From the NCBI RefSeq assembly GCF_938028735.1, contig NZ_CALIMF010000006.1, forward strand, positions 58,467-122,466: 64,000 bases of DNA. The letters are read 5' to 3'. Below the pieces are notes generated by a model. It was not told the DNA's origin, did not search any database, and saw only the letters and a program-made list of their open reading frames with translations. This document shows, piece by piece, positions 1 through 7,953 of the stretch; position 1 is the stretch's first letter, and each line of letters starts with the position of its first letter. Source of the DNA: an uncultured Thermanaerothrix sp. GTDB taxonomy: Bacteria; Chloroflexota; Anaerolineae; Anaerolineales; Anaerolineaceae. The translations under genes and the position numbers were made by a program.

Positions 1-1
1 A

Positions 2-127
2 CCGGCAGTACCATTGGCCAAACTTAAGGAGTTTGTGCGTCGCCAAGCCAAAGAAAGCCCAGCACCAGCAGCGCTGATCCAGGAACTGCAAAAAGCGCTT
101 CCCAATGAAAAATGGGAGGGTCGTTAA
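2..127 (+). CDS. C-terminal end of an unidentified protein (partial)
   Basis: An open frame enters from the left edge and ends at TAA (125-127), giving about 41 residues. The tail is Pro/Ala/Lys rich, helical in character, and ends in WEGR. There is too little sequence to name a family. It converges on rluB with only 7 bases between the two stop codons, which fits the tight packing of the rest of the window. It could be a chance frame, but there is no competing feature here. Confidence 0.45.
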   Translation, partial: PAVPLAKLKEFVRRQAKESPAPAALIQELQKALPNEKWEGR

Positions 128-134
128 GAACCGT

Positions 135-908
135 CTAAAGGGCTCGTGCCCGACGCGTGCGTTTAGTATCCGAACGAGGCGACTCGCTCATTGCGTAGGT
201 TCTAAGACGCTCCACCTCATCCTGGGTTAAGTGACGCCACTCGCCAGGCTTCAGATTTCCAAGTTGAATCGGCCCAATTCGCGTACGCACTAGCCGCCGT
301 ACAGGTAACCCTATGGTGCGGGCTATTTCGCGGATTTCTCGTTTGCGCCCTTCATACATCACCACCCGCAGCCAGGCCCCCTCGCGCACCACTCCTTCCA
401 CGCTTACCTCAGCAGGAGCGGCCCTTCGCCCGTCTGGCAGGACCACGCCATGGCGCCAGGCTTCCAATTGTTTCTCATCAGGGCGCCTTGCAACCAAAAC
501 CCGATACTCTTTTTCCTTACCATAACGCGGATGAGTAAGGCGATTGGCCAGTTCCCCGTCATTGGTAAGCAAAATTAGACCCTCGCTCTCATAATCCAGG
601 CGCCCCACGACGAAAAGATGTCCTGGAAAAGGTACCAGGTCATAAACGGTGCGTCGCCTCTCATGGAGGGCATGATCTGAAAGCACACCTTGGGGTTTGT
701 TGAGAATCACATAGGTAAATTGAGATGCCGGTTTGGGAATTGGGTGCCCATCTACTGTGATCTGATCTCTTTCAGGATCCGCTTTCATCCCCAGTGTAGC
801 CGTGACACCATTGACTTTAACCCGCCCTTGTTCAATAAGCGCCTCAGCTTCGCGTCGTGAGCCCAGACCAGCACGGGCAAGGATTTTCTGCAAACGTTCT
901 TCAGTCAT
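135..908 (-). CDS. rluB: 23S rRNA pseudouridine synthase, RluB/RsuA family
   Basis: The protein has 257 aa. An N-terminal S4 RNA-binding domain (about residues 4-50) is followed by the RsuA/RluB/E/F catalytic domain, with the family motif GRLDYESEGL at 102-111; Asp105 is the expected catalytic aspartate. Family members isomerise uridine to pseudouridine in rRNA. The basic tail after residue 240 is typical and variable. Its start lies 3 bases beyond the stop of scpB, so the two are probably co-transcribed; scpB-rluB pairing is common in many bacteria. The split between RluB and RsuA/RluE/F specificity cannot be settled from motifs alone. Confidence 0.9.
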   Translation of the reverse strand: MTEERLQKILARAGLGSRREAEALIEQGRVKVNGVTATLGMKADPERDQITVDGHPIPKPASQFTYVILNKPQGVLSDHALHERRRTVYDLVPFPGHLFVVGRLDYESEGLILLTNDGELANRLTHPRYGKEKEYRVLVARRPDEKQLEAWRHGVVLPDGRRAAPAEVSVEGVVREGAWLRVVMYEGRKREIREIARTIGLPVRRLVRTRIGPIQLGNLKPGEWRHLTQDEVERLRTYAMSESPRSDTKRTRRARAL

Positions 909-911
909 GGA

Positions 912-1475
912 TCAATCCTTCAACAGGGAGTTATCGGAAGATTCCTCATCAGATGCCTCAAGCGGCGGCAACTGATCCAGGGATTCCAAACCAAAATAAG
1001 CAAGGAAGTCTGACGTGGTCCCATAAAGAAGCGGTCGGCCTGGTGAATCGGCGCGCCCGCGTTCTTCAATTAAACCCTTAGCCAGCAGGCTGCGAACTAC
1101 CGAATCGCTGTTTACCCCTCGGATGGCTTCAATCCCCGCACGAGTAATAGGCTGACGGTAAGCGATTATAGCAAGGGTTTCCAGCGCCGCTTTGCTCAAT
1201 CGGGATCCGACCTCTAGTCCCAGCAGGCGCTCCACATAGAGGGAAACCTCGGGGGCAGTTGTGAGTTCATAATGCCCCTGATGAATGCGCAAGCGTAGTC
1301 CTCGCTTTTGATAGGATTCCTCAAGGCGCAAAAGAGCAGCCCTGATCTCCTCTTCCCTCACACCGATAGCAGTTGCCAGTTGGGCTGGGGTCAAGGGGGA
1401 AGACGCCACAAAGATCAAGGCTTCCACAATACTTTCAAGCGGGAGCGAGAGAGCATCAAGATTGTCTTGCTGCAT
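912..1475 (-). CDS. scpB: Segregation and condensation protein B
   Basis: The protein has 187 aa, the usual size for ScpB. It has two winged-helix domains: an N-terminal one starting with IVEALIFVAS near residue 16, and a second with the conserved ETLAIIAYRQPITRA stretch near 103-117 and the GRPLLYGTT segment near 145. ScpB is the dimeric kleisin-associated (KITE) subunit of the Smc-ScpAB complex for chromosome segregation. The gene is transcribed divergently from the lipoprotein gene. No Shine-Dalgarno sequence precedes the ATG at 1475, so initiation may be leaderless. The gene is followed at once by rluB. Confidence 0.95.
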   Translation of the reverse strand: MQQDNLDALSLPLESIVEALIFVASSPLTPAQLATAIGVREEEIRAALLRLEESYQKRGLRLRIHQGHYELTTAPEVSLYVERLLGLEVGSRLSKAALETLAIIAYRQPITRAGIEAIRGVNSDSVVRSLLAKGLIEERGRADSPGRPLLYGTTSDFLAYFGLESLDQLPPLEASDEESSDNSLLKD

Positions 1476-1483
1476 GCTATAAT
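1475..1483 (+). promoter_or_regulatory. Extended -10 promoter for the lipoprotein gene
   Basis: TGCTATAAT is a perfect extended -10 (TGnTATAAT), 25 bases before the ATG at 1509. No good -35 is seen, which an extended -10 can tolerate. The element abuts the scpB start codon on the opposite strand. Confidence 0.55.
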
Positions 1484-1508
1484 TGAAACCGCCTTAGAAT
1501 GATCCTAA

Positions 1509-3104
1509 ATGAACTTAACAACAATGAAACACTACCGCCGTATCGGCTTTATACCTTTGTCTATCCTGATCCTTTCACTGCTGGTGTTGCATGCTTGCGC
1601 TGCTTTTCCAAACGCAAGTCATGACATCAGTATCACAGTTGAGGATAACGGGCAAGTTTACGGGGCTCAAGTACCCATCGGCACAAACGTTCAGACAGTT
1701 CTTGAACGGCTAGGGCTTACCTTGGGAGTGCTGGATCGCACCGAACCGCCCACGTACACCATCTTGAACAGTTCTTCGAGGATTACTATTATACGCGTTA
1801 AAGAGATTTTTGAAACGGAAGAAGTAGTGGTTCCCTTTGAACAGCAAGTCGTGAAGAACGAATCACTTGCTGAGGGAGAAACACGCTTGGTCCAACCAGG
1901 AGAAAACGGGTTGCAACGGATCACCTACCGCCGTCTGTTGGAAAACGGCACAGAAGTTGCTCGAAACGTTTTTAAGGTGGAAACCATTAGCGAGCCACGT
2001 CCCGAGATTGTCATGGTAGGGGTGCAATCGCCTCTTGCTCCGATTGATCTACCAGGCCATCTGGTGTACTTGGCAGGGGGAAATGCCTGGCTAATTCGCG
2101 AGAGCACGGGTAATCGTTACCCATTGGTCACCTCTGGCGACCTAGACGGGCGCGTGTTTTCCCTTTCTCCAGATAGCAAATGGCTACTCTATACCCGCCA
2201 GAGCAAAGAGACGGGGCAAATCAATACCCTCTGGGTTGTCAACCTGACTGCAGAACGCCCCCAACCGATTGACCTCAAAGTTGCCAATGTTGTGCATTAC
2301 GCTGAATGGGTTCCTGGCACCTCGCTAACAATCACCTACTCCACCGTCGAACCTCGCAGCGCCCCCCCAGGATGGCAGGCCAATAATGATCTTTACCGCT
2401 TAACCTTCTCATCCGATGGACGCATCATCAAAAACGAAAAACTGATCGACTCCAACGCAGGGGGAATTTACGGATGGTGGGGAACCCTATTTGCCTGGTC
2501 GCCCAACGGGTCCTATCTGGCCTTTGCGCGCCCTGACTCAGTGGGATGGGTCAATCTGAAAGAGCAGACCTTTGAACCCCTTTTATCGCTTCAGCCGCTG
2601 GAAACTGGGGGCGACTGGGCATGGGTGCCCTCCCTACGCTGGACAGCCGATGGTCGCTTTCTGTTTACCACCGCCAATGCAACCTATGGGGACACGGGTG
2701 GTTCGTCGTTCACGCTCAAAGCCTTGTCGGTGGATCCACTGATGGTGCTGGATATTGTTAAAGATACGGGCATGTTTGCCAACCCAGTGCCTCTTCCTGA
2801 AAACCAGGGGCTTCCTCAATGGGTCGCCTATTTGCAGGCGCTTTTCCCCTCTCAAAGTGACACCAGCCGCTACCGTCTGATGTTGATGGACCGGGACGGA
2901 TCCGACCAGCGCGCCCTATTCCCTCCCGAAGGGTCCATTGGGCTTGAGCCCCAGCATCCGGTTTGGTCTCCGCTTTCATCACTCACTTCATCGCGCTGGA
3001 TCGCAATCATCTATCAGGGTAATCTGTGGCTGGTTGAGGTTCCCTCGGGTCAGGTTCGTCAGGTCACAAGCGATGGCCTAACCCGTCGAATAGATTGGAA
3101 ATAG
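1509..3104 (+). CDS. Lipoprotein with DUF348 and G5 domains and a beta-propeller-like region
   Basis: The protein has 531 aa. A hydrophobic signal segment ends in a lipobox-like LHAC with Cys30, so it is probably lipid-anchored outside the membrane. Residues of about 38-75 resemble a DUF348 ubiquitin-like domain (ITVEDNGQVYGAQV...). Residues of about 100-165 resemble a G5 domain (VVVPFEQQVVKNESLAEGE...). The rest contains repeats of the SPDSKWLLYTR / SPNGSYLAFARP / TADGRFLFTT type, as in TolB/WD40-like (PD40) propellers. G5/DUF348 modules are found in cell-wall-binding proteins. An alternative start at Met6 (1524) gives a more standard signal peptide. The substrate is unknown. Confidence 0.75.
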   Translation: MNLTTMKHYRRIGFIPLSILILSLLVLHACAAFPNASHDISITVEDNGQVYGAQVPIGTNVQTVLERLGLTLGVLDRTEPPTYTILNSSSRITIIRVKEIFETEEVVVPFEQQVVKNESLAEGETRLVQPGENGLQRITYRRLLENGTEVARNVFKVETISEPRPEIVMVGVQSPLAPIDLPGHLVYLAGGNAWLIRESTGNRYPLVTSGDLDGRVFSLSPDSKWLLYTRQSKETGQINTLWVVNLTAERPQPIDLKVANVVHYAEWVPGTSLTITYSTVEPRSAPPGWQANNDLYRLTFSSDGRIIKNEKLIDSNAGGIYGWWGTLFAWSPNGSYLAFARPDSVGWVNLKEQTFEPLLSLQPLETGGDWAWVPSLRWTADGRFLFTTANATYGDTGGSSFTLKALSVDPLMVLDIVKDTGMFANPVPLPENQGLPQWVAYLQALFPSQSDTSRYRLMLMDRDGSDQRALFPPEGSIGLEPQHPVWSPLSSLTSSRWIAIIYQGNLWLVEVPSGQVRQVTSDGLTRRIDWK

Positions 3105-3127
3105 ACAACTGCTAGGAGAAGAGATAC

Positions 3128-4084
3128 ATGCGAATTCTAGTTACTGGTGCAGCAGGTTTTCTGGGTTCCCACCTGTGTGACTATTTACTCCAACAAGGCC
3201 ATGAAGTCATTGGCATGGATAATTTCATTACTGGGAGCCCGGACAACCTTGCCCACTTAGCCGGAAATCCGCGCTTTCTCTTTATTCGTCACGATGTGTC
3301 CAATTTTATCTTTGTGCCTGGCAAGGTTGATGCCGTGCTCCACTTTGCCTCCCCGGCTAGTCCCAACCCCAATTCCCCATATGGGTATACTAATCTTCCT
3401 ATTCAAACGATGAAAGCAGGAGCGCTGGGTACTCATAATACCCTAGGGGTGGCCAGGGCCCACAATGCCCGTTATCTGCTGGCCTCCACAAGCGAGATTT
3501 ATGGTGATCCTCTTGAGCACCCACAGAAAGAGAGTTACTGGGGACATGTAGACCCCATTGGGGTACGTTCGGTATATGATGAGGCCAAGCGCTTTGCCGA
3601 AGCGCTTACTATGGCCTACCACCGCTACCATGGTTTGGATACACGCATTGTGCGCATTTTCAATACCTACGGACCTCGCATGCGCCTGGACGATGGACGT
3701 GTCGTGCCCAATTTCATCCAGCAGGCTCTGCGCGGCGAACCTCTCACTGTTTACGGCGATGGAACCCAGACCCGTAGCTTCTGCTACGTGGATGACCTAA
3801 TCGAAGGGATTTACCGCCTTTTGCTTTCTGATGAACATTACCCCGTCAACCTGGGCAATCCACAAGAAATTACCATTCTGGAATTTGCTGAGGTCATCAA
3901 CCGCTTAACTGGTAACAAGGCCGGCATTGTCTTCAAACCAGGGAGTCGGTTAGGCGATGATCCCCAGCGCCGGCAGCCTGACATCACTCGTGCTCGCCAG
4001 ATCCTAGGCTGGGAACCCAAGACGTCGTTAGAGGAGGGCATACGGCTGACCATACCGTATTTCCGCCAAAAAATGGGATTGTGA
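3128..4084 (+). CDS. NAD-dependent epimerase/dehydratase, UDP-glucuronate decarboxylase-like
   Basis: The protein has 318 aa and is an extended SDR. The Rossmann motif is [10 protein letters not shown] (7-16). The catalytic set is a Ser/Thr region [10 protein letters not shown] and YDEAK (Tyr/Lys pair). The pattern 'HFASPASP', '[22 protein letters not shown]' and 'FNTYGPRM' is the one seen in UDP-glucuronate decarboxylases (UXS), which make UDP-xylose; dTDP-glucose dehydratase-like activity is the main alternative. A good AGGAGAAG site precedes the ATG. The TGA overlaps the ATG of the next gene (TGATG), so the two are translationally coupled. The context with a GtrA-type protein suggests nucleotide-sugar use in envelope glycans. 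Confidence 0.85.
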   Translation: MRILVTGAAGFLGSHLCDYLLQQGHEVIGMDNFITGSPDNLAHLAGNPRFLFIRHDVSNFIFVPGKVDAVLHFASPASPNPNSPYGYTNLPIQTMKAGALGTHNTLGVARAHNARYLLASTSEIYGDPLEHPQKESYWGHVDPIGVRSVYDEAKRFAEALTMAYHRYHGLDTRIVRIFNTYGPRMRLDDGRVVPNFIQQALRGEPLTVYGDGTQTRSFCYVDDLIEGIYRLLLSDEHYPVNLGNPQEITILEFAEVINRLTGNKAGIVFKPGSRLGDDPQRRQPDITRARQILGWEPKTSLEEGIRLTIPYFRQKMGL

Positions 4085-4545
4085 TGGCTCTTTTCACAAA
4101 CCCCAAGGAGCAAGGGCGCTTTCTGCGCTTTGCCGTGGTAGGCGCCATTGGAGCGATCATTGACTTTGGGATTTTTAATATGCTAACTCAGGCTTTTGCC
4201 TTCTTTCGGCAAAACGCAGTTTGGGCAAGCGTGATTTCGTTTATTGCCGCCGTGCTAAGCAACTTCACTTGGAACCGCTTCTGGACCTATCCCGATTCGC
4301 GTAGCAAACCCCTCGCTCAGCAGGGTGTCCAGTTTTTCGTGGTTAGCACGATCGGGTTGCTAATTCGTACCCCACTGTTTGCGTTTCTTGAACCAATTCT
4401 GATCCGTTTCTTCCAAGTATGGTGGAAACTGGTCATTCTTTCCCCCATTATTGTTGCCCATAATCTGACCTTGGCCATTGTGATCGGAATTGTGATGATT
4501 TGGAACTTTTTTGCCAACCGTTATTGGACGTATAATGATGTGTAG
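4084..4545 (+). CDS. GtrA-like membrane protein
   Basis: The protein has 153 aa from the ATG at 4084 (a GTG at 4081 is also possible). There are four predicted transmembrane helices. The opening RFLRFAVVGAIGAIIDFGIFN is the typical GtrA family start, and the end ...NFFANRYWTYND matches the usual GtrA terminus. GtrA proteins are thought to help flip lipid-linked sugars or support O-antigen glucosylation and teichoic/arabinogalactan synthesis. The gene is coupled by a one-base overlap to the UXS-like gene upstream, consistent with a shared glycan role. Confidence 0.85.
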   Translation: MALFTNPKEQGRFLRFAVVGAIGAIIDFGIFNMLTQAFAFFRQNAVWASVISFIAAVLSNFTWNRFWTYPDSRSKPLAQQGVQFFVVSTIGLLIRTPLFAFLEPILIRFFQVWWKLVILSPIIVAHNLTLAIVIGIVMIWNFFANRYWTYNDV

Positions 4546-4554
4546 TCCTTGCCC

Positions 4555-5763
4555 ATGAACGAAACATTTGCTGTACCCGAAAACATCCAACCCTCAAGCA
4601 GCTCTCCTCAACCACGTTCTCTGCGGGAATTGATTGATATCGTGTCCGGACGCGCCCTTAAGGACATCTATCCGCAAGAGGATGCAGGTCTGGCCGAACC
4701 ACTGCCGTTCCCCTTCCTGGCTATTGTCGGGCAATTTGAGATGCGACTGGCACTGTGCCTTAATCTCATTAACCCTGCCATTGGCGGAGTGCTCTTGATT
4801 GGCCCCCGCGGCACGGGTAAAACCACCGCAGTACGCAGTTTGCTGGATTTGCTCCCTGAAATTGAGCGCAGCGCCTGCTTTTACGGCTGCCTCCCTGAAG
4901 ATATTGAAATGGGTGGGATTGACGCCGTATGCCCCGACTGTGCCCGCAAATACGCTGAAGGGCGCCCCCTCACCATCAAAGACCGCGTCAAATTGATCGA
5001 ATTGCCCTTAAATGCCCGTCTAGAAGATGTGGTCGGCGGATTGGATGAACGTGCGGTAGCGCACGAACGCTTTCGTCTCAAGCGGGGTATCCTGGCTCAG
5101 GCCGACCGCAATATTTTGTATGTAGATGAGGTCAATCTATTGCCGGATGAGATTGTGGATGCCGTCTTAGACGCAGCCTCCAGTGGCACCTATACCGTGC
5201 GGCGAGGACCGCTCTCGGCAACCTACCGCGCCCGTTTCGTGTTGATTGGCTCCATGAATCCCGAAGAAGGCAATCTCCGTCCCCAAATCTTAGACCGCTT
5301 TGGATTACGAATCTTGGTACACGGGCTAAAAGACCCCCAACAACGGCTGGAAGCCTACCGCCGCAGCCAGTATCACCGCATCAACCCACGTGCAACTGTA
5401 GCCCACTACGCCGAAGAGACGGCCCTGATGCGCGAAGAAATTGCCACTGCTCGCCGTCTGCTCCCCTCGGTACAGGTCTCGGATCAGGTGGCACTTCAGG
5501 CCATTGCGCTGATCCAAGCCCTCAAGATTGATTCTCTGCGGGCCGAGATTACCTTGCTCGAAGCTGCCCGCGCTTATGCCGCCGCCGATGGCCGGACGGA
5601 AGTCACCCTCGAGGATCTTCGCCAGGTGGCGCCAATGGCCTTGCGAATGCGCCGCTCAGCATTTATGGAAAAATATATTGAAAATCAGAGTCATGAAGAT
5701 GAGGAAATCTTGAGCTTATTCTCCACCCCCGCTCAATCCAATTTAGAGGTATTACCCCCATAA
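4555..5763 (+). CDS. ChlI/BchI-type magnesium chelatase AAA+ ATPase
   Basis: The protein has 402 aa from the ATG at 4555 (a TTG at 4549 is possible). It is an AAA+ ATPase with Walker A GPRGTGKT, Walker B ILYVDEVNLL, and the ChlI features 'VVGGLDERAV', 'ARFVLIGSMNPEEGNLRPQ' and an arginine-rich C-terminal lid. In phototrophs the ChlI, ChlD and ChlH subunits insert Mg into protoporphyrin. No ChlD or ChlH gene lies in the window, so the substrate here is open; stand-alone ChlI-like ATPases often work with vWA proteins. An unusual Cys cluster (CFYGC ... CPDC, about residues 109-131) could bind zinc or an Fe-S centre. The URO-D-like gene follows 12 bases downstream. Confidence 0.8.
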   Translation: MNETFAVPENIQPSSSSPQPRSLRELIDIVSGRALKDIYPQEDAGLAEPLPFPFLAIVGQFEMRLALCLNLINPAIGGVLLIGPRGTGKTTAVRSLLDLLPEIERSACFYGCLPEDIEMGGIDAVCPDCARKYAEGRPLTIKDRVKLIELPLNARLEDVVGGLDERAVAHERFRLKRGILAQADRNILYVDEVNLLPDEIVDAVLDAASSGTYTVRRGPLSATYRARFVLIGSMNPEEGNLRPQILDRFGLRILVHGLKDPQQRLEAYRRSQYHRINPRATVAHYAEETALMREEIATARRLLPSVQVSDQVALQAIALIQALKIDSLRAEITLLEAARAYAAADGRTEVTLEDLRQVAPMALRMRRSAFMEKYIENQSHEDEEILSLFSTPAQSNLEVLPP

Positions 5764-5775
5764 AGGAGGACAAGA

Positions 5776-6765
5776 ATGGCACCTCTTGATCACTTCACTC
5801 GTCTGCAGCGCTGCCTGGCGGGTGAACCGGTGGACCGCATCCCAGTAGCCCTGTGGCGTCACTTCCCGGTGGACGATCAAACCCCCGAGGGGCTGGTAGC
5901 AGCCATCATCAACTTTCAGGATTCCTATGACTTCGACTTTGTAAAAGTAACGCCTGCCTCTTCATATTGTTTACGCGACTGGGGTGTAACTGACCGCTGG
6001 GAAGGCAACCCAGAAGGAACCCGAACTTATACGCATTATCCCATCCAGAATCCTGAAGATTGGGAGGGGTTACCCCTCCTGGATCCTGAGCGTGGTGCTC
6101 TCGGTGATGCCCTGAAAGCCTTGCGCCTCCTTAAAAAATATTACGATGGCAAGGTGCCCATCCTACAGACTATTTTCTCCCCATTAGCCCAAGCCAAAAA
6201 CCTAGTTGGGGAGGATCGGCTCATCCTCCACCTGCGTACCGCACCCGATGCCTTGCATATCGGTTTGAAACAGATCACCGAGACCACCCTTGCTTTTATT
6301 GATGCCCTAAAGAGCATTGGCGTTGATGGCATCTTCTACGCTATCCAGCATGCCCGCTTTAGCCTGCTGGCAGCTTCCGAATTCGCGGAATTCGGACGGG
6401 CTTATGATCTTAGGATACTAGAAGCCGCGCGCGATTTCTGGCTCAATGTGGGGCATGTCCACGGCGAAAACATTATGTTTGAACAGGTGCGCGACTACCC
6501 GGTTCAGATTCTGAACTGGCACGATCAACAAACACCTCCATCTCTTAAAGAAGCCTTGGAACAAGTATCGGTTGCCGTATGCGGCGGTCTGTCCCAATGG
6601 AGCACCATGGCGTTGGGCACCCCCGAGGACGTTCGGCGCGAAGCATTCAGAGCCATCGAGGAAACCCAAGGCAAGCGGTTTGTTTTGGGTACAGGGTGCG
6701 TCCTGCCCATCATTACCCCTCACGGCAACATCAAAGCCGCTTGTGATGCCACGATAATGGTATAG
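5776..6765 (+). CDS. URO-D family protein (uroporphyrinogen decarboxylase-like, probably a methyltransferase)
   Basis: The protein has 329 aa with the overall URO-D/MtaA/CmuA TIM-barrel layout. It begins with the family-type 'RLQRCLAGEPVDRIPVALW' and has 'VHGENIMFEQVRDYPVQILNWHD' and the terminal 'VLGTGCVLP...P..N'. It lacks the N-terminal RQAGRY-type motif that binds uroporphyrinogen carboxylates in true HemE, so it is better called a URO-D-like protein of the corrinoid methyltransferase type. A strong AAAGGAGGA site precedes the ATG. It is probably co-transcribed with the ChlI-like gene before it and rsmD after it. Confidence 0.75.
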   Translation: MAPLDHFTRLQRCLAGEPVDRIPVALWRHFPVDDQTPEGLVAAIINFQDSYDFDFVKVTPASSYCLRDWGVTDRWEGNPEGTRTYTHYPIQNPEDWEGLPLLDPERGALGDALKALRLLKKYYDGKVPILQTIFSPLAQAKNLVGEDRLILHLRTAPDALHIGLKQITETTLAFIDALKSIGVDGIFYAIQHARFSLLAASEFAEFGRAYDLRILEAARDFWLNVGHVHGENIMFEQVRDYPVQILNWHDQQTPPSLKEALEQVSVAVCGGLSQWSTMALGTPEDVRREAFRAIEETQGKRFVLGTGCVLPIITPHGNIKAACDATIMV

Positions 6766-6775
6766 GTAAGACAGG

Positions 6776-7378
6776 ATGACTCCCCCACGTATCATTAGCG
6801 GCAAGGCTGGAGGCATCCGCCTTCGTAGCGTTCCTGGTAGCGGAACTCGCCCGATCACCGATCGGGTCAAGGAAGCGCTGTTCAACATCATCGGTCCGGA
6901 AATCGAGGGGGCTTCTTTCCTGGACTTATTCGCCGGGACCGGGAGCGTGGGTATTGAGGCCCTCAGCCGGGGTGCCGCTTACGTGTGCTTTCTTGACACC
7001 AGCCGACAAGCCATTTCAACCATAAAAGAGAACCTTCGCCTCACCCATTTGGAGCAGGGGACAGAGGTTTTACACATGGATGCCTTTGTCTTTCTACGGC
7101 AGCCCCCCACCCGGCGCTTCGATTTCATCTTTATTGCGCCCCCTCAATACAAGGGGTTGTGGGAAAAGGCCTTACAAGCCCTGGATTTAAACCCGGCTTG
7201 GCTTTCCCCGCATGGCATAGTTATTGTGCAAATTGATCCCAAGGAATACAGACCACTTGAGCAATTAACCAACTTGGAAGAGGTGGAACAACGTCATTAT
7301 GGCTCTACCAAGCTGGTTTTCTACCGCTATAAGTCCGCTGATGGGATCGGCAACTCTCCCCCCTCTGGGGAGGGTTAG
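6776..7378 (+). CDS. rsmD: 16S rRNA m2G966 methyltransferase family, RsmD
   Basis: The protein has 200 aa. The start is typical of RsmD (RIISGKAGGIRLR...TRPITDRVKEALFNI), with the SAM-binding motif FLDLFAGTGSVGIEALSRGA (45-64). RsmD methylates G966 of 16S rRNA. Motif IV, normally (D/N)PP(Y/F), reads APPQ here ('FIAPPQYKGLW'), so the residue expected to hold the target amino group is changed. The last residues (NSPPSGEG) are encoded by a GC-rich palindrome, so this tail looks acquired. The stop overlaps the Nudix stop in the sequence TTAG. coaD, which often follows rsmD, is far away at 53 kb. Confidence 0.85.
   Translation: MTPPRIISGKAGGIRLRSVPGSGTRPITDRVKEALFNIIGPEIEGASFLDLFAGTGSVGIEALSRGAAYVCFLDTSRQAISTIKENLRLTHLEQGTEVLHMDAFVFLRQPPTRRFDFIFIAPPQYKGLWEKALQALDLNPAWLSPHGIVIVQIDPKEYRPLEQLTNLEEVEQRHYGSTKLVFYRYKSADGIGNSPPSGEG
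7352..7376. repeat. GC-rich palindrome inside the rsmD 3' end
   Basis: The left arm AACTCTCCCC (7352-7361) pairs with GGGGAGGGTT (7367-7376), with one G-T pair and a five-base loop. It encodes the SPPSGEG tail of RsmD and reaches the shared stop. There is no T-run on either side. It looks like a dispersed palindromic element read through by the gene. Confidence 0.5.
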
Positions 7379-7881
7379 GAAGTTTCAAATCGAATTTGGA
7401 GTGTGTCCTGATCATCATAATAGTAATGGGCAATAAAAACCGGATCGCCGTCGCGATGCGCCAGTACACGCGGTAGCAATACGGAGAGATCTGGTACTAG
7501 AGGTTGGCTAGATAAAGCCTCGCGCTGAATCCACTCTGCCGTTCCTTCAGGTGAAGAGATCACCTCACCACCTTCATACTCCCCGCGAAAGACATACAAC
7601 CCAATTCCAATGGGCTCTCCGGTATCAATCATCACCACACCGCATAACCGCAGGTTGCCGATAGAGAGTCCGGTTTCCTCGCGCACCTCGCGTTTAGCGG
7701 CCTCCAGAACCCCTTCACCCCGTTCAACGTGTCCCCCGATCCCGTTGTAACGCCCAGCCCAAAGGCGTTTGGTTGGTGCCCCCTTAAGAAGCAAGACTTC
7801 CTTCCCGCGAGTAATGAACACCAATGTACGTGGGATGATCATATACCGGTCGCGGGTAACTCCTTGTTCTTCTCGACCCAT
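7375..7881 (-). CDS. Nudix hydrolase
   Basis: The protein has 168 aa from the ATG at 7881. The Nudix box is complete: GGHVERGEGVLEAAKREVREE, fitting Gx5Ex7REUxEExGU, preceded by LWAGRYNGIGGHVE as in MutT-like proteins. It probably hydrolyses a nucleoside diphosphate derivative, with substrate unknown. The open frame extends to 7947, but that part runs through the phosphofructokinase terminator hairpin (7923-7945), so the shorter start is preferred; the ATG at 7842 (MIIPRT) is a further option that still keeps the whole fold. The stop overlaps that of rsmD. Confidence 0.85.
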   Translation of the reverse strand: MGREEQGVTRDRYMIIPRTLVFITRGKEVLLLKGAPTKRLWAGRYNGIGGHVERGEGVLEAAKREVREETGLSIGNLRLCGVVMIDTGEPIGIGLYVFRGEYEGGEVISSPEGTAEWIQREALSSQPLVPDLSVLLPRVLAHRDGDPVFIAHYYYDDQDTLQIRFETS

Positions 7882-7908
7882 GGGCCCATTTCTCGCTCTG
7901 TAAGGAGT

Positions 7909-7945
7909 AGAAGAAAAATAAGGGCCCTGACAAGAGGTCAGGGCC
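7909..7945 (-). terminator. Rho-independent terminator of the phosphofructokinase gene
   Basis: Read on the minus strand, a perfect 9-bp stem GGCCCTGAC/GTCAGGGCC (7923-7931 and 7937-7945) with a 5-base loop is followed by TTATTTTTCTT. It lies just past the pfk stop and upstream of the Nudix start. Confidence 0.85.
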
Positions 7946-7953
7946 ACGGCAGA

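Noticed and set aside
5776..6765. True HemE uroporphyrinogen decarboxylase
   Set aside because: The N-terminal RQAGRY-type substrate motif is missing, so the gene symbol hemE was not used.
6418..6891. 157-aa minus-strand open frame across the URO-D-like and rsmD genes
   Set aside because: It spans two real plus-strand genes and shows no domain.
7882..7947. N-terminal extension of the Nudix protein
   Set aside because: The extra codons run through the phosphofructokinase terminator and do not resemble a Nudix N terminus.
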